DNA of 64,000 bases from Pirellulales bacterium (GTDB taxonomy: Bacteria; Planctomycetota; Planctomycetia; Pirellulales; Lacipirellulaceae), in assembly GCA_019636345.1 (NCBI GenBank), contig JAHBXQ010000009.1:1-64000 (forward strand). The letters are read 5' to 3'. A program made the translations under genes and the position numbers. Under the pieces are notes generated by a model, which saw only the letters and a program-made list of their open reading frames with translations, had not been told where the DNA came from and did not search any database. Positions 42,979-52,484 of this stretch are shown here, one piece after another. Each line of letters begins with the position of its first letter. The stretch's first letter is position 1.

Positions 42979-44304
42979 ATGGCCGATCATGTCGTCTTGC
43001 TTACGATTCCTGGGTTGCGGTTGCGCGACCTGGGGTCTATGCCGCGGTTGAGCGCGCTTGCGGCCAGGGGGGACGCGGCGGAGTTGGTTCCCAGCTTTCC
43101 TGCGGTGACATGCTCGGTGCAGGCGAACATGACGACCGGGACGCCGCCGTCGGAGCACGGGGTCGTCGCCAACGGTTTCTTTTGGCGCGAGCGGGGCGAG
43201 GTCGAGATGTGGACCTCGCCGGCCGATTGCATCTTGCGTCCGCAGCTTTGGGACTTGCTCCGCCGGCATGATCGCCGACTCGTCTCGGCCGTGTGGTTTC
43301 CGCTCCACAGCAAGCAGTGCGGCGCCGATTACGTCTGCACGCCGGCGCCGATTCACAACCCCGACGGCAGCGAGAGCCTGTGGTGCTACACGCGACCCGA
43401 GTCGTTGTACGGCGAGTTGGTCGACCGGTTGGGGCACTTTCCGCTGCACCATTTCTGGGGGCCGCTTGCCAACGTGAAGGGGACCGAGTGGATCGTTTCG
43501 TCGGCGATCATCGCCGCCGAGCGGTGGCGGCCCCATCTGTTCGATCTCTATTTGCCGCACCTTGACTACGCGGCGCAAAAGTCGGGGCCCGACAGCCCTG
43601 CGGCGATTGCGGCGCTTGGGGAACTGGACGAGCAGATCGGTCGGCTCGTCGACGGATTTGCCGCCGCGTACGGGGAGCCGGCGCCGCTGTGGCTCGTGGC
43701 AGGGGAGTATGCGATCACGCCGGTCGACCATGTGAGCTATCCCAATCGCGCGCTCCGCGAAGCGGGGCTGCTGACGCTGCGCGACACGGCCGACGGGCGG
43801 GTGATTGATTACGCGGGCAGCCCGGCGTGGGCGCTCGTCGATCACCAGTTCAGCCACGTGTTCGTCCGCGATCGCGACGCGGCGACGATCCGCCGGGCCG
43901 GCGAGGTGCTGCGCGCCATGCCGGGGATTGCCGACGTCTTCGCCCCCGGGGACGCTCCGCAGTACGACCTGCAGCATCCGCGCAGCGGCGAACTGATCGC
44001 GGTGAGCGAGCCGACGAGTTGGCAGGCCTACTACTGGTGGGAGTCGGACGCCGAGGCCCCGGCCTTTGCCCGTACGGTCGACATCCACAAGAAGCCCGGC
44101 TACGACCCGGCCGAGATGCACGTCGACATGTCGACGCGCGGCATCTCGCTTGACGCGACGCTGGTGAAGGGGAGCCACGGCGCCCCGGCCCTCGATCCCT
44201 CCCAGCGGACCGTGCTGTTGTCGTCCGAGCGCGGGGTGTTCGTCGAGCGGCCGATGGCCGACTGCGACGTGGCCGACGTCGTGCTGCGACAGTTCGGGAT
44301 TTGA
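42979..44304 (+). CDS. EboF-like alkaline-phosphatase-superfamily nucleotide pyrophosphatase/phosphodiesterase
   Basis: A 441-residue protein. FPAVTCSVQANMTTGTPPSEHGVVANGFFW holds the catalytic Thr of the nucleotide pyrophosphatase/phosphodiesterase family (PAVTC), and YLPHLDYAAQKSGPDS carries the next metal ligand (Asp). VAGEYAITPVDH, where relatives have SDHG, is altered, and HGAPA near residue 420 holds the last His. The changed SDHG motif means metal binding may be reduced. ebo clusters contain a protein of this superfamily (EboF). The ATG is chosen where the first strand begins; the upstream open frame is not conserved-looking. Confidence 0.82.
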   Translation: MADHVVLLTIPGLRLRDLGSMPRLSALAARGDAAELVPSFPAVTCSVQANMTTGTPPSEHGVVANGFFWRERGEVEMWTSPADCILRPQLWDLLRRHDRRLVSAVWFPLHSKQCGADYVCTPAPIHNPDGSESLWCYTRPESLYGELVDRLGHFPLHHFWGPLANVKGTEWIVSSAIIAAERWRPHLFDLYLPHLDYAAQKSGPDSPAAIAALGELDEQIGRLVDGFAAAYGEPAPLWLVAGEYAITPVDHVSYPNRALREAGLLTLRDTADGRVIDYAGSPAWALVDHQFSHVFVRDRDAATIRRAGEVLRAMPGIADVFAPGDAPQYDLQHPRSGELIAVSEPTSWQAYYWWESDAEAPAFARTVDIHKKPGYDPAEMHVDMSTRGISLDATLVKGSHGAPALDPSQRTVLLSSERGVFVERPMADCDVADVVLRQFGI

Positions 44305-44366
44305 TCCCGACGGCCGCGGATTGAACCACGACGGCCCGGCGAGCACGGGCTGGGTTCGGCGGCGTC

Positions 44367-45080
44367 TCATGCTCTCGCCGCGGGCGTTTCCGGGACGGCG
44401 CGTTTCGGGCGGAGGAGGCGTTCGAGCATCCAGCACGCCAAGGCCCAGGCTGCGCCGGCGGTGCAACCGGCGAGGACGTCGGTGGGCCAGTGAACGCCGA
44501 GGTACACGCGGCTGGCGCCGACGGCCACGGTGGCGAGCGTCGCCGTGGAAAGCAGGAACGCCTTGATCACGCCGCGAGTGGTGAACCGGGCCAGAGTCGC
44601 CGCGATCGTCAGATAGACGCACGCGGCCATCATCGCGTGGCCGCTGGGGAAGCTGGCGGTGTAGACATGCGACCCGTGGGGAACCAACTCGGGCCGCGGA
44701 CGATCGAACGCGTTCTTCAAGGCGAGGCTGAACCCGATCGCCCCCAAGATCGCCAGCGCGACGAACGCCGCCTCCCAGCGGCGCTTGACGAGCCACAAGA
44801 ACGTCACGGCGACGACCGACACGAGCGCTACGACGGCGATGCCTCCCAGCGCGGTGAAGTCGCGCATCATCTCCTCGACCCACGCCGGACCGAGCGGGTC
44901 TGCCGGATCGCCGGGAGTGCGCAGGGCGAGGACGACGCGGCGGTCAAACTCGCCCGCGGCGCCCGAGCGCATCGTCTCGGCCGTGCGGAAGAACCCCCAC
45001 GACAGCGCCGAGCTGAGCATGATCAGCGTCAGCAGAACCGGTTCGCTGGCAAGTCGTTTCGGTCGGAGGGTCAAGGGCAT
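44367..45080 (-). CDS. PAP2-family membrane phosphatase
   Basis: A 237-residue protein with about six hydrophobic helices. KNAFDRPRPELVP, FPSGHAMMAACVYL and SRVYLGVHWPTDVLAG are the three PAP2 signature motifs with the catalytic His residues and Arg. It would dephosphorylate lipid phosphates or undecaprenyl pyrophosphate at the membrane. It is transcribed opposite to the ebo-like genes, tail to tail with the phosphodiesterase. Confidence 0.95.
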   Translation of the reverse strand: MPLTLRPKRLASEPVLLTLIMLSSALSWGFFRTAETMRSGAAGEFDRRVVLALRTPGDPADPLGPAWVEEMMRDFTALGGIAVVALVSVVAVTFLWLVKRRWEAAFVALAILGAIGFSLALKNAFDRPRPELVPHGSHVYTASFPSGHAMMAACVYLTIAATLARFTTRGVIKAFLLSTATLATVAVGASRVYLGVHWPTDVLAGCTAGAAWALACWMLERLLRPKRAVPETPAARA

Positions 45081-45152
45081 TGCAGCGTGTTGAAACAGGG
45101 GCGGGCACGTTCACGACATGCCGGAACGACGCGCCGCGCTCGATCCTGCGGT

Positions 45153-45959
45153 TCAGCGGGGCGCGGCGAACCCGCGGCTTTGGCTGAAAAACGTGCGCGG
45201 GTTGTCGTACACGATGCGGCGGATGAGCGCGTCGTCATGGCCCCGCTTGCGCATCTCGAGAATGAAGTCCGGCACGGCGGTCGGCTTCGAGGGTCCCCAG
45301 TCCCCCGCGGAGTTGACCAGCACCCGCTCGGGGCCGTACAGCTCGACCATGTCGGCGGCCCGGGCCGGGGTGCACTTGGACACGGGGTAGAGAGTCATCC
45401 CGGCCCAGAAGCCGGAATCCAGCACGGGGCGAATCGTGTGTTCCTCGACGTGATCGATCAACACGCGGCCGCGGTCGATCCGAGCGTCGCCGACGAGCAT
45501 GTCGAGGATCATGCGAGTCCCCTGGTGCTTGTCTTCCAGATGGGGAGTATGGATGAGGATCTGTTCGCCGGTCTTGAGCGCGAGTTCGATATGTTCCAGG
45601 AAGACGGTCGCTTCGTTGCGCGTGTTCTTGTTGAGCCCGATCTCGCCGATCCCCAGGACGCCGGGCCGGCCGAGGAACTCGGGGATCATCGCGATCACCT
45701 CGCGGGCCAGGGAGACGTTTTCCGCCTCCTTGGCGTTGATGCAGAGCCACGAGTAGTGCCGCACGCCGTACCAACCGGCGCGCTTCGGTTCGAACGTCGT
45801 GAGCTGCTCGAAGTAGTCGCGAAAGCCTTCGACGCTGCCGCGATCGTACCCGGCCCAGAACGCCGGCTCGCTGACGGCGACGCAGCCCATTTTGGCGAGC
45901 GTCTCGTAGTCGTCAGTGGTCCGCGAGACCATGTGAATATGCGGGTCGATATAGTCCAT
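45153..45959 (-). CDS. eboB: EboB-like TatD-family metal-dependent hydrolase
   Basis: A 268-residue amidohydrolase-fold protein. [19 protein letters not shown] holds the HxH metal pair, [18 protein letters not shown] a conserved Glu and Asn, [14 protein letters not shown] two further metal-binding His, and VNSAGDWG the final Asp. The ebo cluster family EboB is of this type. Start ATG 45959. It forms a pair with the small protein upstream on the same strand, 49 bases away, and lies about 5 kb from the other ebo-like genes in the opposite direction. Confidence 0.82.
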   Translation of the reverse strand: MDYIDPHIHMVSRTTDDYETLAKMGCVAVSEPAFWAGYDRGSVEGFRDYFEQLTTFEPKRAGWYGVRHYSWLCINAKEAENVSLAREVIAMIPEFLGRPGVLGIGEIGLNKNTRNEATVFLEHIELALKTGEQILIHTPHLEDKHQGTRMILDMLVGDARIDRGRVLIDHVEEHTIRPVLDSGFWAGMTLYPVSKCTPARAADMVELYGPERVLVNSAGDWGPSKPTAVPDFILEMRKRGHDDALIRRIVYDNPRTFFSQSRGFAAPR

Positions 45960-46008
45960 GGTGAAGCGGTGCGGAGCAGTGAGCGGAATTCCAAAGGGCG
46001 TCTCGGCG

Positions 46009-46281
46009 CTACAGGCCGAACGCGGCGCGCCACGATGCGTCGTACTCGCGGCTGAACAAGAGCTGCAGCCGCTCGGCTCGGTCGGGGCCCGGGCACGCCA
46101 AGATCGCGAGGGCGCGGTCGAGCCGGTCGCAACGGGGGTCGTCGGAGGGGAGTTCCCCCACGGCTCGGTCGAGCCGATCGAGCGCCGCGGCGGTCTCGAG
46201 GAGCCGCGCCCGGATCAGCAGGAAATCCTGATCGAGGACATGCTGTTTTGTCGGCGCAGCGAGGGCGGGACGGGGAGGCAT
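46009..46281 (-). CDS. Small planctomycete protein upstream of eboB
   Basis: A 90-residue protein, mostly helical: [27 protein letters not shown], then [27 protein letters not shown] and [15 protein letters not shown] recall similar unnamed proteins beside planctomycete TatD genes but know no function. The ATG at 46281 begins the ordered part; the open frame reaches 46494, but that extension is Arg/Pro-rich and not protein-like. No good ribosome site. Confidence 0.55.
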   Translation of the reverse strand: MPPRPALAAPTKQHVLDQDFLLIRARLLETAAALDRLDRAVGELPSDDPRCDRLDRALAILACPGPDRAERLQLLFSREYDASWRAAFGL

Positions 46282-46622
46282 GGCGGGGACGAGGGGGCAA
46301 AGTCGGGACAGCGCGGTCCGAAACGCCGCACTCGCTCGATTCTCGCCCCGCGGAGACGCCCTGGCAACCGACTCGGGGGGCGAGCGGGGCGAATCTGCCG
46401 ATTCTGCGGGGCGAACAACCGGCACGGGCGGTGCGGAACGGGAGGAAGCGTCCTCGGGACCTTCATTCGCCCGCGGTTTTCCGCGGTGCGCCATCCGTAA
46501 TCTACCTTTGCAGTAGCCTGAACCCGGCGACGGCGCGGGCTCCCCGCATTGACGTCGTCGCAGTCGCCGGCGGTTGTGCGTCGTCGTCGATCGAATCCCA
46601 GATCTGCAGCAGGTTCCCCGTC
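46282..46622. other. Divergent intergenic region
   Basis: 341 bases between the small eboB-linked gene and the HEAT-repeat gene. Nothing recognised; the open frames there are likely chance frames. Confidence 0.45.
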
Positions 46623-48344
46623 GTGCCCGCTCCGCTCGAGCTTACCTTCCAGACGCTTGCCAACAGCCGCAACGAAGCGGCCACGGGGGTGCTGTTGGCT
46701 GCGCTCGACTCGCCTGTTCCGGCGATCGTCAACGGGGCGCTCCATGCCCTGATGATGCGCCGGAGCAAGGCGGGACACTTGGGCGTGCTGCGACGATGGC
46801 ATAGGTTGTCGTCCCACCAGCTTGACGTGTTGCGAGCGGGGCGAGGACGGATCGGCGCCGCGCTGCGCGATGCGCTGGTCAGCGACGATCCGCAGCTTGT
46901 GAAGAACGCCTGCGAGTTCTCGCTGGCGTTCAGCGAATACGACGTGTTGCCGACTCTGGTGACGATCGCCGAGGGGAGCGACTCGCGTCGCGCCGAACCG
47001 GCGCTGGTCCTGGTCGAGCAACTTGTCTCGCAATTGAGCCGGCTGTTGTGCGGAGGCCGCGACGCGCACGAGCGCCGCGATCCCGAGATTATCCGCCGCA
47101 ACGTCCTCGAGAGTCTGGAACGATCGCTCGAGCGCTATCGCCGGCATCGGCGCGATGCGCTGGTCGAGGCGTTCGTGACGCTCGCGGGGGTGAACAGTCC
47201 GTTGCTGTTGTTGATGATCGACTCGCCGCACCATCCGTGTTACGACTCGGTGACGCACGCCCTGCTCCACAGCGAAAACCCGGGGGTGCTGCATTTGCTG
47301 CTTGAGCTGCTCGAAACGACCGAGGCGCCGGCGACGATCCTGGGGACCGTAAGCCGCCGGACCGACGCGCCGTTCGTACGAGCGATGTCGTCGTTGCCGC
47401 TAGAAGGGGCGGGGGCGACGCTCAAGAAGAATCTGGGCCGCATTGCGGCGCTGGCGTTCCTGGAACCGCCGCAGCACATCGATCAACTCCCCGAGGCTCA
47501 GCAGGCCGCGGCGATGCGGCTGATGATGTTCACCGCGATCAACACGGGCGAGAAGCTGCTGGCCGCCGAGCAGTTGCTCAAATCCGGCTCCCCCGCAGGC
47601 CGGTTGGCCGCGTGCGAAGCGGCGGCCGCGGCGACGGGCGATCAGGCCAACCGGTTGATTCTCATGGCGGCCGAGGACGCGGACCCGGCGGTCCAGGCGG
47701 CCGCGGCACGGCGGCTGCATGAGCGCCGCATTCCCGGAGCGATGCAGAAGTTGCTGGAGATGATCGACAGCGCCGATCCGTTGGTCGCCGCCGCGGCGCG
47801 CGAGGGGCTCGCCGAACTGAACTTCGAGAACTACCTCGCCCGGTACGACAACATGGACGAAGAGAGCCGGCGCTCTTGCGGCGAGATCGCGCTGAAGGTC
47901 GATCTGGCCAGCGTCGCGCGGTTGCGGGTCGAGTTGGATTCCCCCTCGCGGCACGTGCGGCTACGGGCGGTCGAGATCATCGAACTTCTCGAGCTGGCGC
48001 CGCAGATTTCCGACGCGCTCGTCGAACGGCTCGACGACTCGGAACACCTCGTCCGCACCGCCGCGGCAGAGGCGTTGCGGCGCTGCACGGGGGTCGACGT
48101 TCGCAACGCCCTGATCGCGTCGCTCAGCGACCGCAGCGGAGCGGTGCAACGCGCGGCGCTGGCAAGCCTGGAGTCGCTGGGGGTCGAGGCCGATCTGCCG
48201 GCGGTCGAGCAGGAACAGCCGGCAGGGGCGGTCTCGGCGTGCCAGCACGAGTCCGCCGTGGAAGCCGTGCAAAGCGCGCCGACGGCGCCGATCGCGCCCT
48301 CGTTGGCGGCAATTCTTGCGACGCCTCAGGAGGAACCGGCATGA
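46623..48344 (+). CDS. HEAT-repeat protein
   Basis: A 573-residue all-helical protein from a GTG start at 46623 (VPAPLELTFQTLANSRNEAA); upstream codons are low-complexity, and AGG lies about 9-10 bases before the GTG. Repeated helix pairs of the HEAT type run through the protein, most clearly at residues about 350-540: AAEDADPAVQAAAARRLHER, IDSADPLVAAAAREGLAEL, LDSPSRHVRLRAVEIIELL, LDDSEHLVRTAAAEALRRC and LSDRSGAVQRAALASLESLG. The end is Ala/Pro/Glu-rich. It is a probable scaffold or protein-binding protein. Its stop overlaps the next gene by four bases. Confidence 0.8.
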   Translation: MPAPLELTFQTLANSRNEAATGVLLAALDSPVPAIVNGALHALMMRRSKAGHLGVLRRWHRLSSHQLDVLRAGRGRIGAALRDALVSDDPQLVKNACEFSLAFSEYDVLPTLVTIAEGSDSRRAEPALVLVEQLVSQLSRLLCGGRDAHERRDPEIIRRNVLESLERSLERYRRHRRDALVEAFVTLAGVNSPLLLLMIDSPHHPCYDSVTHALLHSENPGVLHLLLELLETTEAPATILGTVSRRTDAPFVRAMSSLPLEGAGATLKKNLGRIAALAFLEPPQHIDQLPEAQQAAAMRLMMFTAINTGEKLLAAEQLLKSGSPAGRLAACEAAAAATGDQANRLILMAAEDADPAVQAAAARRLHERRIPGAMQKLLEMIDSADPLVAAAAREGLAELNFENYLARYDNMDEESRRSCGEIALKVDLASVARLRVELDSPSRHVRLRAVEIIELLELAPQISDALVERLDDSEHLVRTAAAEALRRCTGVDVRNALIASLSDRSGAVQRAALASLESLGVEADLPAVEQEQPAGAVSACQHESAVEAVQSAPTAPIAPSLAAILATPQEEPA

Positions 48345-48745
48345 GCGCCGTGAATCACGCGACGCTGCTCGTGGCGCAGATCGATCGCTTCATGCGATTG
48401 GGGGACGGCGTACGCAGCAATCAGTACAAGGACAGCAGTGCGCTCGTCTGGTTCGTCGTCATTGCAGCGGCCGTCGGGTTGGGCGCCATGCTCTTTCTTC
48501 AGATTCGCAACCGCAACGACATGTCGATGCGGTGCGACGATCCCGAGAAGCTGTTTCGCGAATTGTCGCTCGTGCATCGGCTCGCCAGCCGCCCGCAGCG
48601 GACGTTGCGGCATGTTGCGGAGACGAGCTCGCTGCCGAACGTCGCACAGGCCTTTCTGACGCCGGGGGCGTTCGACGTCGCCGCCGCGCGGGCCGATGGG
48701 CAGACCGAGGCGGAGATCAACGAGCTTCGTGCGCGGTTGTTTTAG
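48341..48745 (+). CDS. Small single-pass membrane protein coupled to the HEAT protein
   Basis: A 134-residue protein with one hydrophobic segment at about residues 35-55 (ALVWFVVIAAAVGLGAMLFLQI), a short N-terminal region and a soluble C-terminal part with HRLASRPQRTLRHVAETSSLPNVAQAFLTPG. Not recognised as a family. ATG overlaps the HEAT-gene stop (ATGA), and AGGAGG lies upstream, so it is co-translated with it and probably acts with it, perhaps as its membrane anchor. Confidence 0.78.
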   Translation: MSAVNHATLLVAQIDRFMRLGDGVRSNQYKDSSALVWFVVIAAAVGLGAMLFLQIRNRNDMSMRCDDPEKLFRELSLVHRLASRPQRTLRHVAETSSLPNVAQAFLTPGAFDVAAARADGQTEAEINELRARLF

Positions 48746-48830
48746 CAGTTTGACGCAGACTCGATTTCCGGTTGGCGACGACGCGACGGAGAACGTCGCT
48801 CTGCCGTGACGATTCTGAGCAGACGGCGTA

Positions 48831-51800
48831 TTACGCGGCGAGTTCGGCGCGGCGAGGGGGGAGCGCCGCGGCGGCCATGATCGCCAGTTGGCTGACGGCG
48901 AACGCCCCCAGGGCCAAGGCGATCCCGGAGGTGGCGCCGTAGCTGTGCAACCCGATGTTGAGTTGGTTGACGCCGAACCAGCTCCAGGCGGTCACGACGT
49001 TGCCGAACACGGCAAGGACCGCCAAGCCCCGCGGCCTGACAAGTTTGCCCCAGCGGGCGTGGAGCACCAGGGCGTTCCACAATACGATCATCAGCGCGCC
49101 GTTTTCCTTGGGATCCCAGCCCCAGAAGCGGCCCCATGAGTCGTCGGCCCACAATCCCCCCAGCACTGTGCCGACGAAGCTGAAGAAGATGGCGAAGCAG
49201 AGCGTGCCGTAGATCATCCGCGTCACCTGCGCTTGCATCCCTTCGTCGAAGACCCGCCCGACGCGTCCCAGCACGATCCAAAAGACGCCCAAAAAGCCGG
49301 CGAGGAACGTCGCCGTGTAACCCAGCGAGATGCACACGACGTGCGTCGCCAGCCAGAATTGCGTGTCGAGCACGGCCTGCATGACGGTAAAGGTGTCGCC
49401 GTCGGCCAGCCGGCTGGCGATCACCAATGACGGGAACCCGACGGCGGCCGCCAGCAGGTTGCCGATCCCCAGGCGATAGACCGTCTCGAACAAGAGCGAA
49501 AACAGCACAGCCGACCAGCCGATGAACACGGCCGAAGAGTAAAGGTTGGTCACCGGGGGGCGTCCGGAGATGTAGATGCGGGCTACGAGGGCGAGGGTGT
49601 GGACGACGAACGTCGCCCACAGCAGCCAGTTGGCGGCGCGATGGAACCCTTCGCTCCAACCGAGCCACGCCGCGGCGGCGAGAACGAACGCGACGATGTA
49701 GAACGCCTTGCAGGCGTCGAACAGCCCCAAGCGGTTGTAGACCGCCTCGCGCGCGATCCGCTCGGGCTGGAGACGTTCGACGAACTTGCGCGTCCCCCGC
49801 GAGCCGGCGGCGGCAAGGCTCGCTTCGTGCTCCGCCTCCGCGGCGGCGCGCTCGGCGACAAACTGTCGGTAGTCGGCAAGCCGCTCGTTGAACAACCCCG
49901 CGTTCCCCTTGGCGTAGGCGGCCAGCACGGCCTCGAAGGGGTCGTACGCCGGATTGGTCGGCTGCGGCTTGGCGCCGATTTGCTTGGCCATTGCCGCGGC
50001 GAGCTGGTCGAAGCTCGCCGCGCGCGGCATCTGCCACTGTCCCGCGGGAGCGGCGGGGGGGAGCGCTCGCGGGGCGGCCGCGTTGAGTCGTTCGATCTTG
50101 TCTTGCTCGGCGGCCAGACTGGCGAGCACCTCCTGCTGCGTCTCCCCCTCGACGGCATGCGGAGCGAACGCCTCAAGCAGCATCGTCACCCGGGCCACCT
50201 TGTCGGCCAGTTCCAGGAACTTGGCCTGGGTCAGTTCAAGTTGGTCGCGAGATTCGCTCTTGGCGAGCGCGGCCGTGGCCTGTTCCACCTGCTTCTGGTA
50301 GGCGGCCTGGCTCTTCATCAACTCGTCGAGCCCGTAGCGGAATCCGCTGCGTTGGGGCAAACCGAGCGTTTGCAGCACGTCGAGGTTCTCGATCCGCAGC
50401 ACGCGGTGCTTCTGCCAGCCGGGGGCCCGAGAGGCGAGCTCCGCAAACCAGCGGATCGCGGGTTCCTTCTTGTCGGTGTTCGCGTCGTCGTACGCGTCGC
50501 GACCGCTGATGAACATCAGGGTGTTGCGGGCCAGCGTGTCGAGCGGCAACAGCCGGCCGTTGCTCGCTGCGGGCAGTGCGCCGAACTCGCTCAGGCGGAA
50601 CTGCGTCGCCGACTCGCGGGGAGGCCGAGCCCGGCCGGCCAGCCAGCCGGAGAGCGTCAGCACCACGAGCAGCGGGACCCACACCTGCGGCATTCGCCAG
50701 TCGCGCAGCAGGGAGCGCCGCGGCCAGACGCCCGGCGCGGCGGAGGGCGATTGTCCGTTTTCGGGCGCGGCGAGCTCTCGTTGCGCCTCGTCCTCGCGCC
50801 GGCGGACGAACCGGGCCATCACTCCGGCGAAATGCGCGAACATTCCGACGCCGACGATTACGCACGCCAGGTAGGGAACGAGCCAGCCGCTGTTGGTCAT
50901 GACTTGCAGGATCGTTCGCGCGCGGCCCGTCATGTCGAAGCCCGACTGATAGAGCGTGTCCCCCGCGTAACGCAGCGGGTTGTTCATCCAAATCGGCACG
51001 GTCCGGTCGACGTCGCGGCTGGCGTCGGTCAGCCGGACGAGCGACTCGTAATGCTTGGCCGTCTGGCTGCCGACGTAGTTCTCGGCCTTGAACTGCAGGA
51101 GCGTAACTTGGTAGGGCTTCTCGATGCGGCGGAAACGGAGGCTCGCTTCGTAGGACTTGCCGCCTGTGGTCGCCACGACCTGCGGCGTCAGGTAGGGGTG
51201 CAGCAAGTAGGTTCCCAGCGATGCGTTCGAGTCGCGGTCGAGCAGTTCGACGAACGCCGCCGGTTCGTCGAACCGTTGTTCGGTGTCCGTGCCGACGCTC
51301 GAAGGGGCGGGATCGGCGGTTCGCAACAGGCCCGTTCCGGCGGTCGCGGGGGACGACTCGCCCGGCTGCAACCAGCGGATCGAGGAGTTGGCCAACACCT
51401 GCACGGGGCGCACGAGCACTGGCAGGCGCTTGTCGTCGAGCACCGTTCGCGCCGCGTCGGCGCCGGCGGCGGCTTGCTGCAACAGCGAGAGCGGGACCCG
51501 CACCACGCGATCGGTTCGAGGATCGGACTTGTCGATGATCGCCAGTTCCGAGGCGCGCATGTCCTCGGCGTAGGCGACCGTCTCGCCCTCGGCGACGACC
51601 ATTTGCGATTCCACGGCGGTGAGGCCGGTGTGGAGCTCGCTCCCCATCAGCAGCATCACTCCGGCATGCAACAGGACGATGCCGCCCCGTTGGCCGAACA
51701 CCAGCCAGCAGCCCGCCAGCAGCACGACGCTGGCGCCGAGCCCTTTGATCAACTGCCACATGATCCGCAGGCCGGAGGGATCGAGTCGCCACTCGGGCTT

Positions 51801-52478
51801 GAGGAACAACGCGACGGTCAGCGCCAGCAAGAGCGCCGCGACGACTCCTCCCAACGCCCACAACCACCGGCCGCTCGTGCCGCGGACTTGCGGCCAGGCG
51901 ACCGCGACGGCCCAAGCCAAGGCCAAGGCGCCGCCGCCGAGCGCGGCTCGCAGGGCGTGCCATAGCCCGTTGGCCAGGCGTGGCGAGAGTTCGCTGAGCA
52001 GCGTGTCGTCCAATCCGCTGCGGATGACGGCGATCGTCGCGACGAGCCCGGCGAAGAGGATCGCCAGCCCGAGGGCCAGCCGCGCGCCGCGCGCGGTCGC
52101 CTTGAATCGCAAGGCATGCGCCGCCAGGAGATTGACCCCCAGGAACCCGCCGATGAGCCAGCCGCCGGGGAACGGAAAGCCGACGCTCGGCGACGGTTCG
52201 TACCAAGCGACGGGCAGGAAGTATCGCAGCTCGACCCATGCCACGAACGAGCGGAACATCGACCCCACCGGTTCCCAGACGTCGTAGAATCGCTGGGCTA
52301 GCGTTCCGGCGAGCACGAGGAAGATCGACAGCGCGAACAGCGCGACGGTCAAACGAAGCGACGCCAACGGCATCAACAGGGCCCGCGTCCGACGACCTAA
52401 CAACGGCGGCGCCGCGGTCCGTACGGGGCGAGTCGCCGGAGAAAGGGGCTCAGCGAGCGGTGCTTCGACGGTCGCCAT
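48831..52478 (-). CDS. ResB-CcsA fusion, cytochrome c maturation protein
   Basis: A 1215-residue membrane protein joining the two halves of the System II cytochrome c synthase. The N-terminal part (to about residue 560) is ResB-like: several hydrophobic helices, a long extracytoplasmic stretch with PAFVELLDRDSN-like and IWMNNPLRYAGDTLYQSGFD, the ResB motif. The C-terminal part from about residue 950 is CcsA-like: WGRFWGWDPKENGALMIVL is the heme-handling WWD motif, with ATHVVCISLGY, VLHARWG and LHSYGA supplying histidines. Between them lies an additional soluble region (about residues 600-950) with long charged helices. Six bases separate it from the upstream lipoprotein gene. Confidence 0.92.
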   Translation of the reverse strand: MATVEAPLAEPLSPATRPVRTAAPPLLGRRTRALLMPLASLRLTVALFALSIFLVLAGTLAQRFYDVWEPVGSMFRSFVAWVELRYFLPVAWYEPSPSVGFPFPGGWLIGGFLGVNLLAAHALRFKATARGARLALGLAILFAGLVATIAVIRSGLDDTLLSELSPRLANGLWHALRAALGGGALALAWAVAVAWPQVRGTSGRWLWALGGVVAALLLALTVALFLKPEWRLDPSGLRIMWQLIKGLGASVVLLAGCWLVFGQRGGIVLLHAGVMLLMGSELHTGLTAVESQMVVAEGETVAYAEDMRASELAIIDKSDPRTDRVVRVPLSLLQQAAAGADAARTVLDDKRLPVLVRPVQVLANSSIRWLQPGESSPATAGTGLLRTADPAPSSVGTDTEQRFDEPAAFVELLDRDSNASLGTYLLHPYLTPQVVATTGGKSYEASLRFRRIEKPYQVTLLQFKAENYVGSQTAKHYESLVRLTDASRDVDRTVPIWMNNPLRYAGDTLYQSGFDMTGRARTILQVMTNSGWLVPYLACVIVGVGMFAHFAGVMARFVRRREDEAQRELAAPENGQSPSAAPGVWPRRSLLRDWRMPQVWVPLLVVLTLSGWLAGRARPPRESATQFRLSEFGALPAASNGRLLPLDTLARNTLMFISGRDAYDDANTDKKEPAIRWFAELASRAPGWQKHRVLRIENLDVLQTLGLPQRSGFRYGLDELMKSQAAYQKQVEQATAALAKSESRDQLELTQAKFLELADKVARVTMLLEAFAPHAVEGETQQEVLASLAAEQDKIERLNAAAPRALPPAAPAGQWQMPRAASFDQLAAAMAKQIGAKPQPTNPAYDPFEAVLAAYAKGNAGLFNERLADYRQFVAERAAAEAEHEASLAAAGSRGTRKFVERLQPERIAREAVYNRLGLFDACKAFYIVAFVLAAAAWLGWSEGFHRAANWLLWATFVVHTLALVARIYISGRPPVTNLYSSAVFIGWSAVLFSLLFETVYRLGIGNLLAAAVGFPSLVIASRLADGDTFTVMQAVLDTQFWLATHVVCISLGYTATFLAGFLGVFWIVLGRVGRVFDEGMQAQVTRMIYGTLCFAIFFSFVGTVLGGLWADDSWGRFWGWDPKENGALMIVLWNALVLHARWGKLVRPRGLAVLAVFGNVVTAWSWFGVNQLNIGLHSYGATSGIALALGAFAVSQLAIMAAAALPPRRAELAA

Positions 52479-52484
52479 AGTCGC

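Noticed and set aside
46282-46494. N-terminal extension of the small eboB-linked protein
   Set aside because: Pro/Arg-rich, not protein-like; the ordered helical part starts at the ATG at 46281.
46248-46622. N-terminal extension of the HEAT-repeat frame
   Set aside because: No HEAT-like helices and low-complexity Arg/Ala/Pro codons; GTG 46623 begins the ordered protein.
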